DNA of 64,000 bases from Aneurinibacillus thermoaerophilus. Its GTDB lineage: Bacteria > Bacillota > Bacilli > Aneurinibacillales > Aneurinibacillaceae. Shown here one piece after another: positions 56,130-64,000 of this stretch. Position 1 is the first letter of the stretch. Every line of letters starts with the position of its first letter. Location of the stretch: the NCBI RefSeq assembly GCF_900099925.1, contig NZ_FNDE01000008.1, positions 1-64,000 on the forward strand, in the 5' to 3' direction. The notes beneath the pieces were generated by a model. It ran no database searches and was not told the DNA's origin. It saw only the letters and a program-made list of their open reading frames with translations. A program made the translations under genes and the position numbers.

Positions 56130-56849
56130 ATGGAGCTAGATGCTAAAAATCCGATACCATTGCATGTTCAGTTAAAAAATATATTAGAAAATCAGATATT
56201 GCAGGGACAGTATACGGAAAAAATCCCAAGTGAAAGGGAACTAATGGAAATGTACTCTGTTAGTAGAAGTACGGTTAGGGAAGCAGTTTCCGCTTTAGTT
56301 CGCGAAGGAATTTTAGAAAAAAAACATGGCAAAGGAACGTTTGTATCGCTTAAGCCTGTACAAGAATGGTTGCGGATAACTAGTTTTACTGAAACGATTA
56401 AAAAGATGGACATTAAGCTGTTAGATAGCGGAATTGTTTCTACGCCTGAGAATATCGAAAACGTGAGTGGTTTCCATGATGAATCTTATTATATTAAACG
56501 TTTGAGATTAAAAGATAATGTCCCTATTGCAATTGAGAATCATTACTATCCTATGGAAATTGGTGAGAAATTAGCGCAATACGATTTAAATAAAACCATT
56601 TTATACGATGTGTTGGAAGGGGAACTAGGCATTCATTTCTGGGAGGCAGAACAAATTATTACATGTGGTTATTTGCCCAAGGAAGAGGCAAAACATTTAG
56701 GTGTTACAGAATCTACTTGTTTGTTGATTACCGAGCGCATGATTACAGATCCAGATGGCAACCTTGTAGAGTATTATAAAGGATTCTTTCGTGCTGATAT
56801 GTATTCCTTTGTAATGAAGATGTCACGAAAACCGAACCTGCTAGTTTGA
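56130..56849 (+). CDS. GntR/HutC-type (UTRA) regulator, probable controller of the taurine genes
   Basis: 239 residues. Winged helix: NPIPLHVQLKNILENQILQGQYTEKIPSERELMEMYSVSRSTVREAVSALVREG. UTRA ligand domain: YYIKRLRLKDNVPIAIENHYYP and the terminal YYKGFFRADMYSF. Start set at 56130, six bases after GGAGGG; a longer frame to 56031 would begin inside the arsC relic. The same strand and place just before the EamA/xsc genes make it the likely regulator. Confidence 0.9.
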   Translation: MELDAKNPIPLHVQLKNILENQILQGQYTEKIPSERELMEMYSVSRSTVREAVSALVREGILEKKHGKGTFVSLKPVQEWLRITSFTETIKKMDIKLLDSGIVSTPENIENVSGFHDESYYIKRLRLKDNVPIAIENHYYPMEIGEKLAQYDLNKTILYDVLEGELGIHFWEAEQIITCGYLPKEEAKHLGVTESTCLLITERMITDPDGNLVEYYKGFFRADMYSFVMKMSRKPNLLV

Positions 56850-56879
56850 GTTTATATGTCCACTTTGTTCGGTATAACT
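56846..56879 (+). terminator. Terminator after the GntR gene
   Basis: TGAGTT-ATA pairs with TAT-AACTCA, followed by TTTTTATTT. Confidence 0.6.
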
Positions 56880-56951
56880 CATTTTTATTTCCCGAATAGG
56901 TGGGCTTTTTTGTTATACTAGAAAGTCATTTGTATGAAGGGGGCGTTTGTT

Positions 56952-57812
56952 ATGTCGTATATAGCTGTCATGCTTCTCTTAGTTTCAGCGTTTCTTCATG
57001 CTACATGGAATTTTTTATCTAAGCGCGCAGAAGGAGGAATCGCATTTGTATGGCTTTTTACTGCTATTGGGACTGTTATTTATACACCAATTGTATGTAT
57101 CTTTCTTTTTTTAAAACCGTATACGGGAGAAAATACGAGTTTTGTGTATGTATTAGGTAGTATTTTTCTTCATCTTTTGTATTTTGTCATTTTGCAAAAA
57201 GGATATACAAAAAGTGACTTTTCTTTGGTTTATCCTGTTGCACGTGGACTTGGTCCAATGCTTGTAACCATCATGGCTATTTTATTATTTAACGAACAAC
57301 CTTCTATGCTTGCATTTATTGGTACCGGAATAATTGTAGGCAGCGTCTTTTTTTTGACGGGAGGTTTTACAATATTCAAGGACACCAAGGCTTTATCAGC
57401 GATTCATTATGGATTATTTTTAGGTATGATTATTGCTGCATATACATTGTGGGATAAGTATGTGGTAAGCTATCTTTTAATCCCCCCTTTATTATTGGAT
57501 TACTTAACCACACTGGGACGTTTTATAGTGCTGACTCCCGTTGCCTTGCAGTCCTGGGCAGGTATATGTTATGAATGGAAAACACACCGGAGGGAAGCTA
57601 TTGGGGTAGGGATTCTCAATTCATTAGCCTACATATTGGTTCTTAGTGCTATGGTTTTAGCCCCTATTAGTTATGTAGCTCCTATCCGGGAGCTTAGCAT
57701 TTTAATCGGAACGATATTTGGCATTTATTTTCTACGGGAAGGATATGGGTGGAAACGTATTATAGCGGCAAGCACGATTGTAATAGGAGTAACATTTGTT
57801 GTGATTGGATAG
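56952..57812 (+). CDS. EamA/DMT-family transporter in the taurine cluster
   Basis: 286 residues, ten helices. Starts MSYIAVMLLLVSAFLHATWNFLSKRA, then LVYPVARGLGPMLVTIMAILLFNEQPSMLAF and APISYVAPIRELSILIGTIFGIYFLREG. ATG at 56952 lies after GAAGGGGG; 56934 is an alternative. In this setting it may import taurine or export sulfite or another by-product; sequence does not decide. Confidence 0.88.
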   Translation: MSYIAVMLLLVSAFLHATWNFLSKRAEGGIAFVWLFTAIGTVIYTPIVCIFLFLKPYTGENTSFVYVLGSIFLHLLYFVILQKGYTKSDFSLVYPVARGLGPMLVTIMAILLFNEQPSMLAFIGTGIIVGSVFFLTGGFTIFKDTKALSAIHYGLFLGMIIAAYTLWDKYVVSYLLIPPLLLDYLTTLGRFIVLTPVALQSWAGICYEWKTHRREAIGVGILNSLAYILVLSAMVLAPISYVAPIRELSILIGTIFGIYFLREGYGWKRIIAASTIVIGVTFVVIG

Positions 57813-57886
57813 ATAAAGGAAAGTACAATATAAAAAGTCTGATATTTTAAAATAGATCTATATTTTTAAAAATTTAAAATAATGTA

Positions 57887-57915
57887 TTGACTTAACTTTT
57901 AACAGGGGATACAAT
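57887..57915 (+). promoter_or_regulatory. Sigma-A promoter of xsc
   Basis: TTGACT, exactly 17 bases, TACAAT. Transcription would start near 57922, giving a leader of about 120 bases before xsc. Confidence 0.85.
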
Positions 57916-57930
57916 AACGATAACAACTGG

Positions 57931-57976
57931 TACTGACATCATGATGTATAAATACTAGTACGGATGTCATGATGTT
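57931..57976 (+). promoter_or_regulatory. Tandem operator-like repeats in the xsc leader
   Basis: TACTGACATCATGATGT (57931) and TACGGATGTCATGATGT (57959) are direct repeats 28 bases apart. The first contains the perfect 12-bp palindrome ACATCATGATGT. They lie just downstream of the predicted start point, suited to repression by a dimeric regulator such as the GntR protein at 56130. Confidence 0.7.
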
Positions 57977-58040
57977 AGCTCCAGTACATATGACAAAAAA
58001 ATAAATAGTCATTCTATCAATTCAGAGGAGGAATGAAATC

Positions 58041-59804
58041 ATGGAAAAGGTAAAATCAAAAATCAAAACAGGAACAAAAGTAAAAATGACACCAAGCGAG
58101 GCAATCGTAGAAACCTTGGTAGCTGAGGGAGTTACCCATATTAACGGAATTTTAGGCTCCGCTTTCATGGATATGTTAGATTTACTTCCTACGGCAGGTA
58201 TTCGTTTTATCGGGGTTCGACATGAACAAAGCGCAGCTCACATGGCAGATGCATATACCCGTATTAGCGGGGTAGCTGGGGTTGTCATTGGACAAAATGG
58301 TCCTGGAATTACCAATATGGTAACTTCGGTAGCAGCTGCTTATCAAGCTCATACTCCTATGGTTGTTATTTCTCCTTCTGCAGGAACTCCTACTATTGGG
58401 TGGGACGGTTTCCAAGAATGTGATCAGGTCTCTGTTTTTAAAGCGATTACAAAAGAGACAGTACGTGTTACACATCCAAGTCGGGTCGCTGATTGTTTAC
58501 GAACAGCATTCCGTATTGCGTATGCTGAACGGGGGCCCGTCTTATTCGATATCCCTCGTGACTATTTCTATGGTGAACTGGAAGACCAAATTCTTGAGCC
58601 TCATCAATATCGTGTCGATGCTCGTGGATGCGGAGCACCGGAATCGCTGGAAAGAGCAGTCCAATTGTTAATAGAAGCGAAAAATCCCGTTATCATTTCT
58701 GGTCGGGGTACGGTTGACTCCGATGGGATTGATGCGGTGAAAGCCATTGCCGAATACTTAACAGCACCGGTAGCGGTTTCATATATGCATAACGATGCAT
58801 TCCCGGCTAATCATCCTTTAGCTGTTGGACCAATCGGATATATGGGTTCCAAAGCAGCGATGAGGACTTTGGCGAAAGCGGATGTTGTGCTGGCGATTGG
58901 CACACGTCTATCCGTATTCGGAACGCTGCCTTGTTATGACATTGATTATTTCCCGAAGACAGCAAAAATCATTCAAATAGATATTAATCCACGGAATATC
59001 GCGCGTACACATCCGATTGAAGTGGGAATTATCGGGGATGCACGGGCGGCTAGTGAAGAAATTATGAAACGCTTAAGAGAAATTGCGCCAAACCGAAAAG
59101 AAGATCGCGATCGCTTGTTAGAAGTTGCAAATGAAAAACAGGCATGGGAACAAGAGTTAATTGATCTGGCTATGGTAGAAGGAAATCCGATTAATCCTCG
59201 CAGAGCTCTATTAGAACTTACAAAAGTGTTACCTGAAAACGCAATTGTGACAACAGATATTGGAAACGTTTCTTCTACAGCCAATGCGTATCTCAAATTT
59301 AATGAGGGTCGGAAACATATTGCAGCTCTTACATTTGGCAATACAGGCTTTGCGTATCCGGCAGCTTTGGGGGCTAAAATTGCTAGACCGGATTGCCCGG
59401 TTGTTGCGATTGTCGGCGATGGAGCATGGGGTATGAGCTTACATGAAGTAAGCACAGCAGTAGAGGAGAAGATACCGGTTGTGGCCTGCGTCTTTAATAA
59501 CGGAGCATGGTGCGCGGAAAAGAAAAATCAGGTTGACTTTTATAACAGTCGCTTTGTTGGAGCTGATATTGATAACCCTGATTTTGCTGAAGTGGCACGT
59601 GCTATGGGTGCTGTCGGTATTCGAGTTGAGAAAGCCGATGAGTTAGGGGCCGTAATTCAAGAAGCGATTGAATCGAATAAGCCTACGGTTATTGATATTC
59701 AAGTAGATGGCACGCAATTAGCTCCTCCATTTAGAAAAGATGCGTTAAGAATGCCAGTTCGCTTGTTAGAAAAATACGCACACTTAGATTATAGAAACTG
59801 GTAA
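58041..59804 (+). CDS. xsc: Sulfoacetaldehyde acetyltransferase
   Basis: 587 residues, thiamine-diphosphate enzyme. It differs from acetolactate synthase in the Xsc-type features [55 protein letters not shown] and [20 protein letters not shown]. The cofactor motif is [12 protein letters not shown]...NNGAW. It converts sulfoacetaldehyde plus phosphate to acetyl phosphate and sulfite, the desulfonation step. GAGGAGG ribosome site. Neighbours tpa, ald and pduL supply the rest of the pathway. Confidence 0.95.
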   Translation: MEKVKSKIKTGTKVKMTPSEAIVETLVAEGVTHINGILGSAFMDMLDLLPTAGIRFIGVRHEQSAAHMADAYTRISGVAGVVIGQNGPGITNMVTSVAAAYQAHTPMVVISPSAGTPTIGWDGFQECDQVSVFKAITKETVRVTHPSRVADCLRTAFRIAYAERGPVLFDIPRDYFYGELEDQILEPHQYRVDARGCGAPESLERAVQLLIEAKNPVIISGRGTVDSDGIDAVKAIAEYLTAPVAVSYMHNDAFPANHPLAVGPIGYMGSKAAMRTLAKADVVLAIGTRLSVFGTLPCYDIDYFPKTAKIIQIDINPRNIARTHPIEVGIIGDARAASEEIMKRLREIAPNRKEDRDRLLEVANEKQAWEQELIDLAMVEGNPINPRRALLELTKVLPENAIVTTDIGNVSSTANAYLKFNEGRKHIAALTFGNTGFAYPAALGAKIARPDCPVVAIVGDGAWGMSLHEVSTAVEEKIPVVACVFNNGAWCAEKKNQVDFYNSRFVGADIDNPDFAEVARAMGAVGIRVEKADELGAVIQEAIESNKPTVIDIQVDGTQLAPPFRKDALRMPVRLLEKYAHLDYRNW

Positions 59805-59871
59805 TGTTACGTTGTTCTCTAGCAAATGGCTCATCATCATACATCGACATTCGTTCATGGAGTGAGGGGAA

Positions 59872-60567
59872 ATGTCGAAGCTTCAAAGTAAATTTATATA
59901 TAAGTGTAAGGAAATGGGAAAGGGATGGGGTATGATGAGGAAAATAATAGAACAAAGTAACAAAAACCTTACAGAATCTTTAGCATATCAATTGGAGCTA
60001 AATACGATTCCTGTAGGTATATCAGCCAGACATGTTCACCTTTCCCTTGATCATATCGATATTTTGTTTGGAAAAGGATATCAACTAAGGATTCATAAAG
60101 AATTGTCCCAGCCTGGTCAGTTTGCGGCAAAGGAAAGCGTAATGATTGCTGGACCTAAAGGCACTATAGATAAGGTAAGAATACTGGGCCCCGCTCGCTG
60201 CACTACACAAGTGGAAGTATCCCTAACCGATGCCCATCGTTTGGGGATCTCCCCCCCAATTAGGGATTCAGGTGATCTTGCCGGAAGTAGTCCAATTACG
60301 ATCATTGGCCCCAAAGGCTCGATCTATTTAAAAGAAGGGGCAATTATTGCAAGCAGACATATTCATATGTCTGAAGAAGATGCCCGGCAGTTTCAAGTTC
60401 ATGATAGGGAAAAGGTGCACGTCGTATCGCAAACGAAGAGAGGGGTTATCTTTAGCGATGTGAAAATTAGAGTAAGTGCTGATTATCGTCTGGAATTTCA
60501 TATTGACACAGATGAAGCGAATGCTGCTGGGCTTACCAATCAAGATCGGGTTTGGATTTTAAAATGA
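59872..60567 (+). CDS. pduL: PduL-type phosphate acyltransferase
   Basis: 231 residues. PduL zinc motifs: ISARHVHLS and IASRHIHMS, with GPARCTTQVEVSLTDAHRLGI and SGDLAGSSPITIIGPKGS between. It transfers the acyl group from acyl phosphate to CoA. Here the partner is xsc, so acetyl phosphate to acetyl-CoA is the likely reaction. An N-terminal extension of about 45 residues precedes the domain; ATG at 59872 has GAGGGG upstream, and later in-frame Met codons (59914, 59932, 59935) could be used. Not close to any microcompartment gene. Confidence 0.93.
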   Translation: MSKLQSKFIYKCKEMGKGWGMMRKIIEQSNKNLTESLAYQLELNTIPVGISARHVHLSLDHIDILFGKGYQLRIHKELSQPGQFAAKESVMIAGPKGTIDKVRILGPARCTTQVEVSLTDAHRLGISPPIRDSGDLAGSSPITIIGPKGSIYLKEGAIIASRHIHMSEEDARQFQVHDREKVHVVSQTKRGVIFSDVKIRVSADYRLEFHIDTDEANAAGLTNQDRVWILK

Positions 60568-60597
60568 AGTGTACTTTTCATAGAAGGAGGATAAAGG

Positions 60598-61731
60598 ATG
60601 ATCATAGGTGTTCCAAAGGAAATTAAAAACAACGAAAACCGTGTAGGGATGACTCCTGCTTCTGTAAGCGCATACAGAGATAATGGTCATGAAGTATGGG
60701 TAGAGACTGGAGCGGGATTAGGCAGTGGGTTTACGGATGATGATTATGTGGCTGCAGGAGCAAAAATAGTTCATACACCTAAAGAAGCTTGGTCAGCTGA
60801 AATGGTTGTTAAAGTAAAAGAACCTCTTCCTGAGGAATATCGATTTTTTCGTAAAGGTTTGATTTTATATACGTATTTACATTTAGCTGCGGAACCTGAA
60901 TTAACGCAGGCTCTTATAGATAATGAAGTTATTGCGATTGCTTATGAAACGATTCAGCTGGATAATGGAACTCTTCCACTGCTGACTCCGATGAGTGAAG
61001 TAGCCGGGCGTATGTCTATTCAAATTGGAGCTCAATTCTTGGAAAAATCCAAAGGTGGAAAAGGTGTTTTGCTTGGTGGCGTACCAGGAGTAGCGCCGGC
61101 AGAAGTTGTCATTATCGGTGGTGGTGTTGTAGGTACGAATGCGGCAAAGATGGCCATCGGTCTGGGGGCGAATGTTACGCTGTTGGATATTAATCCTGCT
61201 CGCCTTCGTCAGCTGGATGATCAATTCCAAGGACGTTTAAAGACATTAATATCAAACAACTATAACATTGCAGAGGCAGTAATGAAAGCGGATTTGCTTG
61301 TTGGAGCTGTTCTTATACCGGGCGCGCGTGCGCCACGACTAGTAACTGAAGAAATGGTCAAAACAATGCAACCAGGTTCGGTTATTGTTGATGTAGCCGT
61401 TGACCAAGGGGGTTCCATTGAAACAATTGATCGTACCACTACACATAGCAATCCTACGTATGAGAAGCATGGAGTACTTCACTATGCCGTAGCAAATATG
61501 CCCGGGGCTGTTGCGCGTACCTCAACAATCGCTTTAACGAATGTAACGACTCCTTATGGGTTACAAATTGCAGGGAAAGGATATAAGCAAGCAGCTTTGG
61601 ACAACAAGCCTTTAGCGAAAGGATTTAATGTAATTGACGGAAAAATAACGTACAAGGCAGTTGCTGATGCGCACGGGTACGAGTATTATTCGATCGATTC
61701 TGTTTTATGTAATACTCCTGTAACTATTTAG
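60598..61731 (+). CDS. ald: Alanine dehydrogenase
   Basis: 377 residues. Starts [23 protein letters not shown]. Catalytic Lys in VVKVKEP and His in YTYLHLA. NAD fold: [28 protein letters not shown]. Oxidises L-alanine to pyruvate and ammonia. In this cluster it regenerates pyruvate for Tpa. AAGGAGG ribosome site. Confidence 0.97.
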   Translation: MIIGVPKEIKNNENRVGMTPASVSAYRDNGHEVWVETGAGLGSGFTDDDYVAAGAKIVHTPKEAWSAEMVVKVKEPLPEEYRFFRKGLILYTYLHLAAEPELTQALIDNEVIAIAYETIQLDNGTLPLLTPMSEVAGRMSIQIGAQFLEKSKGGKGVLLGGVPGVAPAEVVIIGGGVVGTNAAKMAIGLGANVTLLDINPARLRQLDDQFQGRLKTLISNNYNIAEAVMKADLLVGAVLIPGARAPRLVTEEMVKTMQPGSVIVDVAVDQGGSIETIDRTTTHSNPTYEKHGVLHYAVANMPGAVARTSTIALTNVTTPYGLQIAGKGYKQAALDNKPLAKGFNVIDGKITYKAVADAHGYEYYSIDSVLCNTPVTI

Positions 61732-61771
61732 TTATTTTGATTCAAATAAAAGATAACGAGGAGGCTGCATT

Positions 61772-63130
61772 ATGCAAACAGAGCTGAAAACAAACAAACT
61801 TATTGAGCAAGACAAAGAGCATTTATGGCATGCTATGTCCCGCTATAATGAGAAAGCAAGCCCAATGATTGCAACGAAAGGGGAGGGAGCTTGGTTTACC
61901 GATATTAACGGAGACAAATACATGGATGGCGTATCGGGGCTATGGTGCCTAAATCTAGGACACGGCCGCAAAGAAATTGTGGATGCTGCTTATGAACAAA
62001 TGATGAACTTATCTTATTTTCCGCTAACCCTTAGTCATATTCCAGCTATTCAATTATCAACTAAAATTAGTGAACTTCTTCAAGGCTCTTACACAACCTT
62101 TTTTTCAAATAGTGGCTCAGAAGCAAATGAAACTGCATTTAAAATTGCTCGTCAGTATCATACACAAAATGGAAACCAAGGAAAATACAAATTTATATCC
62201 AGATATCGCGCTTATCATGGTTCAACTCTCGGTGCGTTGAGTGCAACAGCCCAAGCTAATCGAAGAATGAAATACGATCCTGCCGTTCCAGGATTCATCC
62301 ATGTTCCACCACCGTACAGCTATCGTTCTTTATTTGGAGAGAACGCGAAAAATTCTGACCTTTTGGCAGCTGACTATATTGAGCAGGTCATTAATTGGGA
62401 AGGTGCTGATACGGTAGCCGGTGTTATTCTTGAACCTTTCATCTCTGGCGGTGGTGTCATCATCCCATCCAACGAATACTTAAAACGTGTTGCTGAAATT
62501 TGTAAGAAATATGATGTTCTTCTAATAGTAGATGAGGTTGTTTCCGGATTTGGTAGAACAGGTAAAATGTTTGGATTTATGCATTCGGAAGGTGTACAAC
62601 CGGATATTGTAACAATGGCAAAAGGGCTGACAAGTGGATACCTTCCTTTGGGAGCTACCGCTGTGAGTTCTAAAATTTACGAAAAATTCAAAGAAAATGG
62701 CTCGAACAATCATTTGCGCCATATTTCTACGTACGGCGGACATCCCGCATCATGCGCGGTAGCACTTAAAAACATTGAAATTATAGAAAACGAAAACATT
62801 GTAGAGCGTGTGTCGCAATTAGGCAAAACCATCTTAGGCGAATTACATGATTTAATCGAGCTAGATAAAGTAGGAGAAGTTCGTGGAGTGGGATTCTTAT
62901 ACGGTATTGAATTGGTGGAAGATAAAGTATCAAAAACTCCGGTTTCAGAAGAATTTATGGGAGCTATTATCGCTGCTTGCAAAAATAAAGGATTAATCAT
63001 TGGCCGAAATGGTGATACGGTTCCAGGATATAATAATGTACTAATTATTGCCCCACCACTTTCTTCAACAGAAGAAGATTTGCGTTTTGTAGTAGATACG
63101 GTAAAGACTGTTTTGTATCAACTGTGCTAA
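61772..63130 (+). CDS. tpa: Taurine:pyruvate aminotransferase
   Basis: 452 residues, class III PLP transaminase. DKEHLWHAMSRYNE at the start and FKIARQYHTQNGNQGKYKFISRYRAYHGSTLGALSATAQ, LIVDEVVSGFGRTGKMFGF, TMAKGLTSGYLPLGATAVS with the PLP Lys. The RAYHG and NxGKYKxISR patterns match taurine:pyruvate aminotransferases, though beta-alanine:pyruvate enzymes are similar. Together with xsc and ald the taurine role is well supported. GAGGAGG ribosome site. Confidence 0.93.
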   Translation: MQTELKTNKLIEQDKEHLWHAMSRYNEKASPMIATKGEGAWFTDINGDKYMDGVSGLWCLNLGHGRKEIVDAAYEQMMNLSYFPLTLSHIPAIQLSTKISELLQGSYTTFFSNSGSEANETAFKIARQYHTQNGNQGKYKFISRYRAYHGSTLGALSATAQANRRMKYDPAVPGFIHVPPPYSYRSLFGENAKNSDLLAADYIEQVINWEGADTVAGVILEPFISGGGVIIPSNEYLKRVAEICKKYDVLLIVDEVVSGFGRTGKMFGFMHSEGVQPDIVTMAKGLTSGYLPLGATAVSSKIYEKFKENGSNNHLRHISTYGGHPASCAVALKNIEIIENENIVERVSQLGKTILGELHDLIELDKVGEVRGVGFLYGIELVEDKVSKTPVSEEFMGAIIAACKNKGLIIGRNGDTVPGYNNVLIIAPPLSSTEEDLRFVVDTVKTVLYQLC

Positions 63131-63578
63131 GTAATGATAATTAAAAGAGGACACTGTAAAACATATCATTCATAATTAATGAATAAAACGGAGTAGAAAT
63201 CCACCTTGTTTGAACAGAATAAAAGATGCTTAAGCAAGGTGGATGCTCTCGTGACAATCTCCATTCCCGTAAAACATGCTTTTTTAGAATTTATGATGTA
63301 CTTACAGATAGCATGAGGATAAGCAGTGTACAAGCTGCATTCGGAAAAGTTGCTTTTTCACAGGAATCAATTTACGGTCAGACCGTTTCCTCTAACCAAC
63401 CCTATATAATTTATAATTCAGTTTTCAAGATTTAAGAATATATGGATATGTATCTATAGTATACCAAATTCTTCATTTCTTTTCTACAAAAAAAAGAGTT
63501 GATTCTACCATATTCGTAAAAGGGACAGCTGACCTATCAGGATTCAAATTTGTATTTTGATAAAGGAGGATGCTATCT
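63131..63578. other. Intergenic region between tpa and the permease
   Basis: About 450 bases. A perfect 10-bp stem ATCCACCTTG/CAAGGTGGAT lies at 63199-63244 without a T-run. The 63250-63435 part has a weak open frame with no ribosome site and no recognised content; it may be a relic. The AAGGAGGA site for the permease is at 63563. Confidence 0.45.
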
Positions 63579-64000
63579 GTGTCAATGGTTGAAAAAGAAT
63601 CACAAATTCAAGCAACTGAGTCACATGGACTTAACCGCAGCCTATCAAATCGTCAAATTCAAATGCTGGCAATTGGAGGGGTAATTGGGGTAGGTTTATT
63701 CTACGGATCTACTACGGCTGTAAAATTGGCTGGTCCAGGGGTATTAATCACTTTCATCCTTTGCGGTGTGCTTGCTGCCATTGTCATGCGAGCACTTGGT
63801 GAAATGACCGTAGAAAACCCTGTTGCTGGCTCATTTAGTCATTACGCCGGGGATCTTCTGGGTGTCCGGATGGGGTTCTTGACAGCGGGAATGTGGTGGT
63901 TTTATTGGATAGCCACTGTCATGTCTGAACTTGCTGCAATCGGAAGTTTAGTACAATATTGGTTTCCAACTTTTCCGGCATGGATACCTGGGCTGATTGG
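63579..64000 (+). CDS. APC/AAT-family amino-acid permease, N-terminal part (cut by window edge)
   Basis: Starts GTG, 8 bases after AAGGAGGA. The 140 residues visible read SHGLNRSLSNRQIQMLAIGG, IGVGLFYGSTTAVKLAGPGVLI, RALGEMTVENPVAGSFSHYAG, typical of the AAT group (GabP/ProY-like). The gene continues beyond 64000. Given its place behind tpa it could import taurine or alanine; sequence alone does not tell. Confidence 0.88.
   Translation, partial: MSMVEKESQIQATESHGLNRSLSNRQIQMLAIGGVIGVGLFYGSTTAVKLAGPGVLITFILCGVLAAIVMRALGEMTVENPVAGSFSHYAGDLLGVRMGFLTAGMWWFYWIATVMSELAAIGSLVQYWFPTFPAWIPGLI

Noticed and set aside
58041-59804. Reading the thiamine-diphosphate enzyme as acetolactate synthase
   Set aside because: No small regulatory subunit or ilv genes nearby, and the [19 protein letters not shown] and GFQE motifs plus the tpa/ald/pduL context fit Xsc.
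59872-60567. Evidence for a bacterial microcompartment because of pduL
   Set aside because: No shell-protein genes are present and the gene is explained by the xsc pathway.
1-64000. CRISPR array
   Set aside because: No regularly spaced short repeats were seen; the Cas4-like protein stands alone.

Overview
The window looks like chromosomal DNA of a spore-former-type Bacillota, most like the Aneurinibacillus/Brevibacillus group. The genus is a guess. The basis is strong AGGAGG ribosome sites, A-type promoters, the csoR-copZA copper genes, DUF2536 and YisL-type proteins, SbcCD, and a branched-chain polyamine synthase typical of heat-tolerant Firmicutes. No rRNA, tRNA or CRISPR array was seen. 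Base composition is a mosaic: the sbcDC-mcrBC block is GC-rich, while 24.5-27 kb and 33-36.8 kb are AT-rich and full of broken genes.

Layout. 0-2 kb: a broken DDE transposase, a MarR regulator and two small proteins. 2.3-9.7 kb: a tight four-gene run sbcD-sbcC-mcrB-mcrC (nuclease/ATPase pair plus McrBC-type restriction). 10-16 kb: a drug-type MFS pump, a CapA-like protein and the copper operon copA-csoR-copZ. 16-22 kb: an arginase-fold protein, the hydantoinase/oxoprolinase-type pair hyuA-hyuB behind a clear sigma-54 promoter with an upstream inverted repeat, and an internally deleted amidase. 22.5-29.7 kb: a GntR/MFS pair, small enzymes, a truncated LysR next to an EamA transporter, a BCCT carrier, and a queuosine-precursor transporter under a preQ1-I riboswitch. 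30-38 kb: bpsA, a densely folded intergenic stretch, then a 4,956-bp decayed integrative element bounded by 162-bp direct repeats that duplicate the 5' end of a Cas4-like nuclease gene. 38-45 kb: NRDE protein, broken MBL hydrolase, methyltransferase, LysE, two crcB genes, yisL, nitronate monooxygenase. 45-50 kb: a tryptophan-to-anthranilate cluster (NSS transporter, kynA, kynB, kynU, divergent TetR). 50-55 kb: dsdA, a DsbA-like oxidoreductase whose 3' end runs into an IS200/IS605-like remnant, fixC-fixX and an SDR. 55-64 kb: an arsC remnant, then a GntR regulator, an EamA transporter, xsc, pduL, ald, tpa and the start of an amino-acid permease.

The last block reads as a complete taurine dissimilation pathway: uptake, transamination (Tpa), pyruvate regeneration (Ald), desulfonation to acetyl phosphate plus sulfite (Xsc), and conversion to acetyl-CoA by a PduL-type phosphotransacylase rather than Pta. 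The strongest regulatory findings are the preQ1 riboswitch (29.7 kb), the sigma-54 promoter (17.1 kb) and the tandem operator in the xsc leader (57.9 kb).
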